Part shown: in pieces, positions 5,195-6,127 of the stretch
Layout: the number at the start of each line of letters is the position of its first letter
Position numbering within the stretch: the stretch's first letter is position 1
NCBI GenBank assembly: GCA_019307805.1
Contig: JAFDIX010000189.1
Span: forward strand, 1 to 6,127
DNA length: 6,127 nt
From: Deltaproteobacteria bacterium
GTDB taxonomy: Bacteria; Desulfobacterota; DSM-4660; Desulfatiglandales; HGW-15
Direction of reading: 5' to 3'
Made by a program: the position numbers and the translations under genes
Notes under the pieces: model-generated
The model's input: the letters and a program-made list of their open reading frames with translations, nothing else
The model's database searches: none
Told to the model about the DNA's origin: nothing

Positions 5195-6127
5195 ATGAAA
5201 GCGGCAGTGTGGTATGAAAAAGAAAATATTCAAATTGAAGACGTACCTGACCCGGAGCCCGGGGCCGGGCAGGTAAAGTTGAAAATAAAGGTATGCACTA
5301 TCTGCGGCTCAGATCTTCATGAGTACAGGGCCGGACCCTTCATTATTCCTTCCAAGCCCCATCCCCTCACAAAAAGACAAGGTGGCCCCGTTATTTTGGG
5401 ACACGAATTTTCTGCAGAGGTCATAAAAGCGGGAGAAGGGGTTTCCCGCTTCAAACCCGGCGATCGGGTGGTCGTAAACCCTCTTATCTACTGCGGCGAG
5501 TGTCATTATTGCAAGCGTGGTCAGCACATCATGTGCACCAAGCTTGGCACGGTTGGATTTGCCGCAGACGGGGCCTTTGCAGAGTATGGCGTTTTCCATG
5601 AAACTGCGCTGTTAAAACTGCCCGATTCGGTCACTGATGACATGGGGGCATTTGTGGAACCCCTGGCTGTTGCGGTCCACGCGGTAAAAAGAAGTCGGAT
5701 GAAAGTGGGTGCCGCTGTCGCCATCGTTGGTGCCGGACCCATTGGTCTTCTCGTCATGCAGGCCTGCCGGGCCGCCGGGGCCGGCGAGGTCTTTGTCGTG
5801 GAGCCCATGGAGGCCCGACGAAAAATGGCGGCCCAAACAGGCGCAACCGCGGTATTCGATCCCACCGAAGGTGATCCCGGCAAAGAAATAGCAAAACTAA
5901 CAGACGGGTTGAGGGCCGACACGGCATTTGACTGTGTCGGAAATCAATCTGCCTTTGATACTGCGGTCAAAGTCACCGGGCGAAGAGGAATCATCTGCGT
6001 CGTGGGGCTGGCGTTGAAACCGATCCAAGTCCCTTTCATCAGGCTTTGGGGGCATGAAAAAGAACTCATTTTCAGCAGTGGGTATGAAGACGAGTTTCCA
6101 GCGGCTATCTCATATCTGGCCGATGGT
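5195..6127 (+). CDS. Zn-dependent medium-chain alcohol dehydrogenase, 2,3-butanediol dehydrogenase-like (partial, 3' end outside window)
   Basis: The frame is open from 5195 to the end of the window (311 codons); about 40 C-terminal residues appear to be missing compared with the usual 345-355. The product is a zinc-containing medium-chain dehydrogenase closest in pattern to 2,3-butanediol or threonine/sorbitol dehydrogenases. Catalytic zinc-site residues are Cys37 (CTICGSD), His70-Glu71 (LGHEF) and Glu155 (FVEPLAVAVHAV). Structural zinc ligands are Cys100, Cys103, Cys106 and Cys114 (YCGECHYCKRGQHIMC). The Rossmann motif is VGAGPIG (178-184), and Glu203 at the end of the second strand points to NAD rather than NADP. 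It would oxidise a secondary alcohol or diol, or reduce the corresponding ketone, in the cytoplasm; the exact substrate is not determined. AGGGGAGAG (5181-5189) is a good ribosome binding site. The gene follows tetR by 17 nt and is probably its regulatory target. Confidence 0.88.
   Translation, partial: MKAAVWYEKENIQIEDVPDPEPGAGQVKLKIKVCTICGSDLHEYRAGPFIIPSKPHPLTKRQGGPVILGHEFSAEVIKAGEGVSRFKPGDRVVVNPLIYCGECHYCKRGQHIMCTKLGTVGFAADGAFAEYGVFHETALLKLPDSVTDDMGAFVEPLAVAVHAVKRSRMKVGAAVAIVGAGPIGLLVMQACRAAGAGEVFVVEPMEARRKMAAQTGATAVFDPTEGDPGKEIAKLTDGLRADTAFDCVGNQSAFDTAVKVTGRRGIICVVGLALKPIQVPFIRLWGHEKELIFSSGYEDEFPAAISYLADG

Overview
The window looks like a chromosomal stretch from an anaerobic bacterium, most likely a sulfate-reducing or related member of the Desulfobacterota. 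That is inferred from gene content only: a C-GCAxxG-C-C redox protein with an apparent selenocysteine codon, a MtaA/UroD-type methyltransferase and a Zn-dependent butanediol-type dehydrogenase. Base composition is moderate and there are no rRNA or tRNA genes, CRISPR arrays or transposase genes.

Layout. Bases 4-214 form a large imperfect palindrome without a credible gene, probably a non-coding intergenic repeat. Three genes follow on the minus strand, in transcription order: a C-GCAxxG-C-C family protein (2960 to 2388), an unrecognised 300-residue protein (2240 to 1338) and an SMP-30/gluconolactonase-like protein (1310 to 291). The last two are 27 bases apart and are probably co-transcribed. 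A 259-base A+T-rich divergent region (2961-3219) separates them from the plus-strand genes: a MtaA/UroD-type methyltransferase (3220-4251), a TetR-family regulator (4548-5177) and, 17 bases later, a Zn-dependent medium-chain dehydrogenase that runs off the right edge (5195 onward).

The main result is that the C-GCAxxG-C-C gene does not end at the in-frame TGA at 2451-2453. The frame stays open for 20 more codons to a TAG at 2388-2390. Those codons encode the Ala/Leu-rich helix expected to follow the fourth conserved Cys of the family, and the TGA sits where that Cys belongs. Starting 17 nt after the TGA there is a perfect 7-bp stem with an AGGUU loop, placed as a bacterial SECIS element should be. 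A conventional stop-to-stop call loses the last redox residue and the C-terminal helix.

How the genes may work together. The tetR and dehydrogenase genes look like a self-regulated pair: a perfect 14-bp palindrome lies just upstream of a well-spaced sigma70-type promoter in front of tetR. The methyltransferase keeps its zinc-binding residues, but no corrinoid protein or substrate-specific methyltransferase is visible. The functional link between the minus-strand genes and the methyltransferase is unknown; the selenoprotein and methyltransferase only share a divergent intergenic region. All assignments are by reading the sequence; no database search was run.
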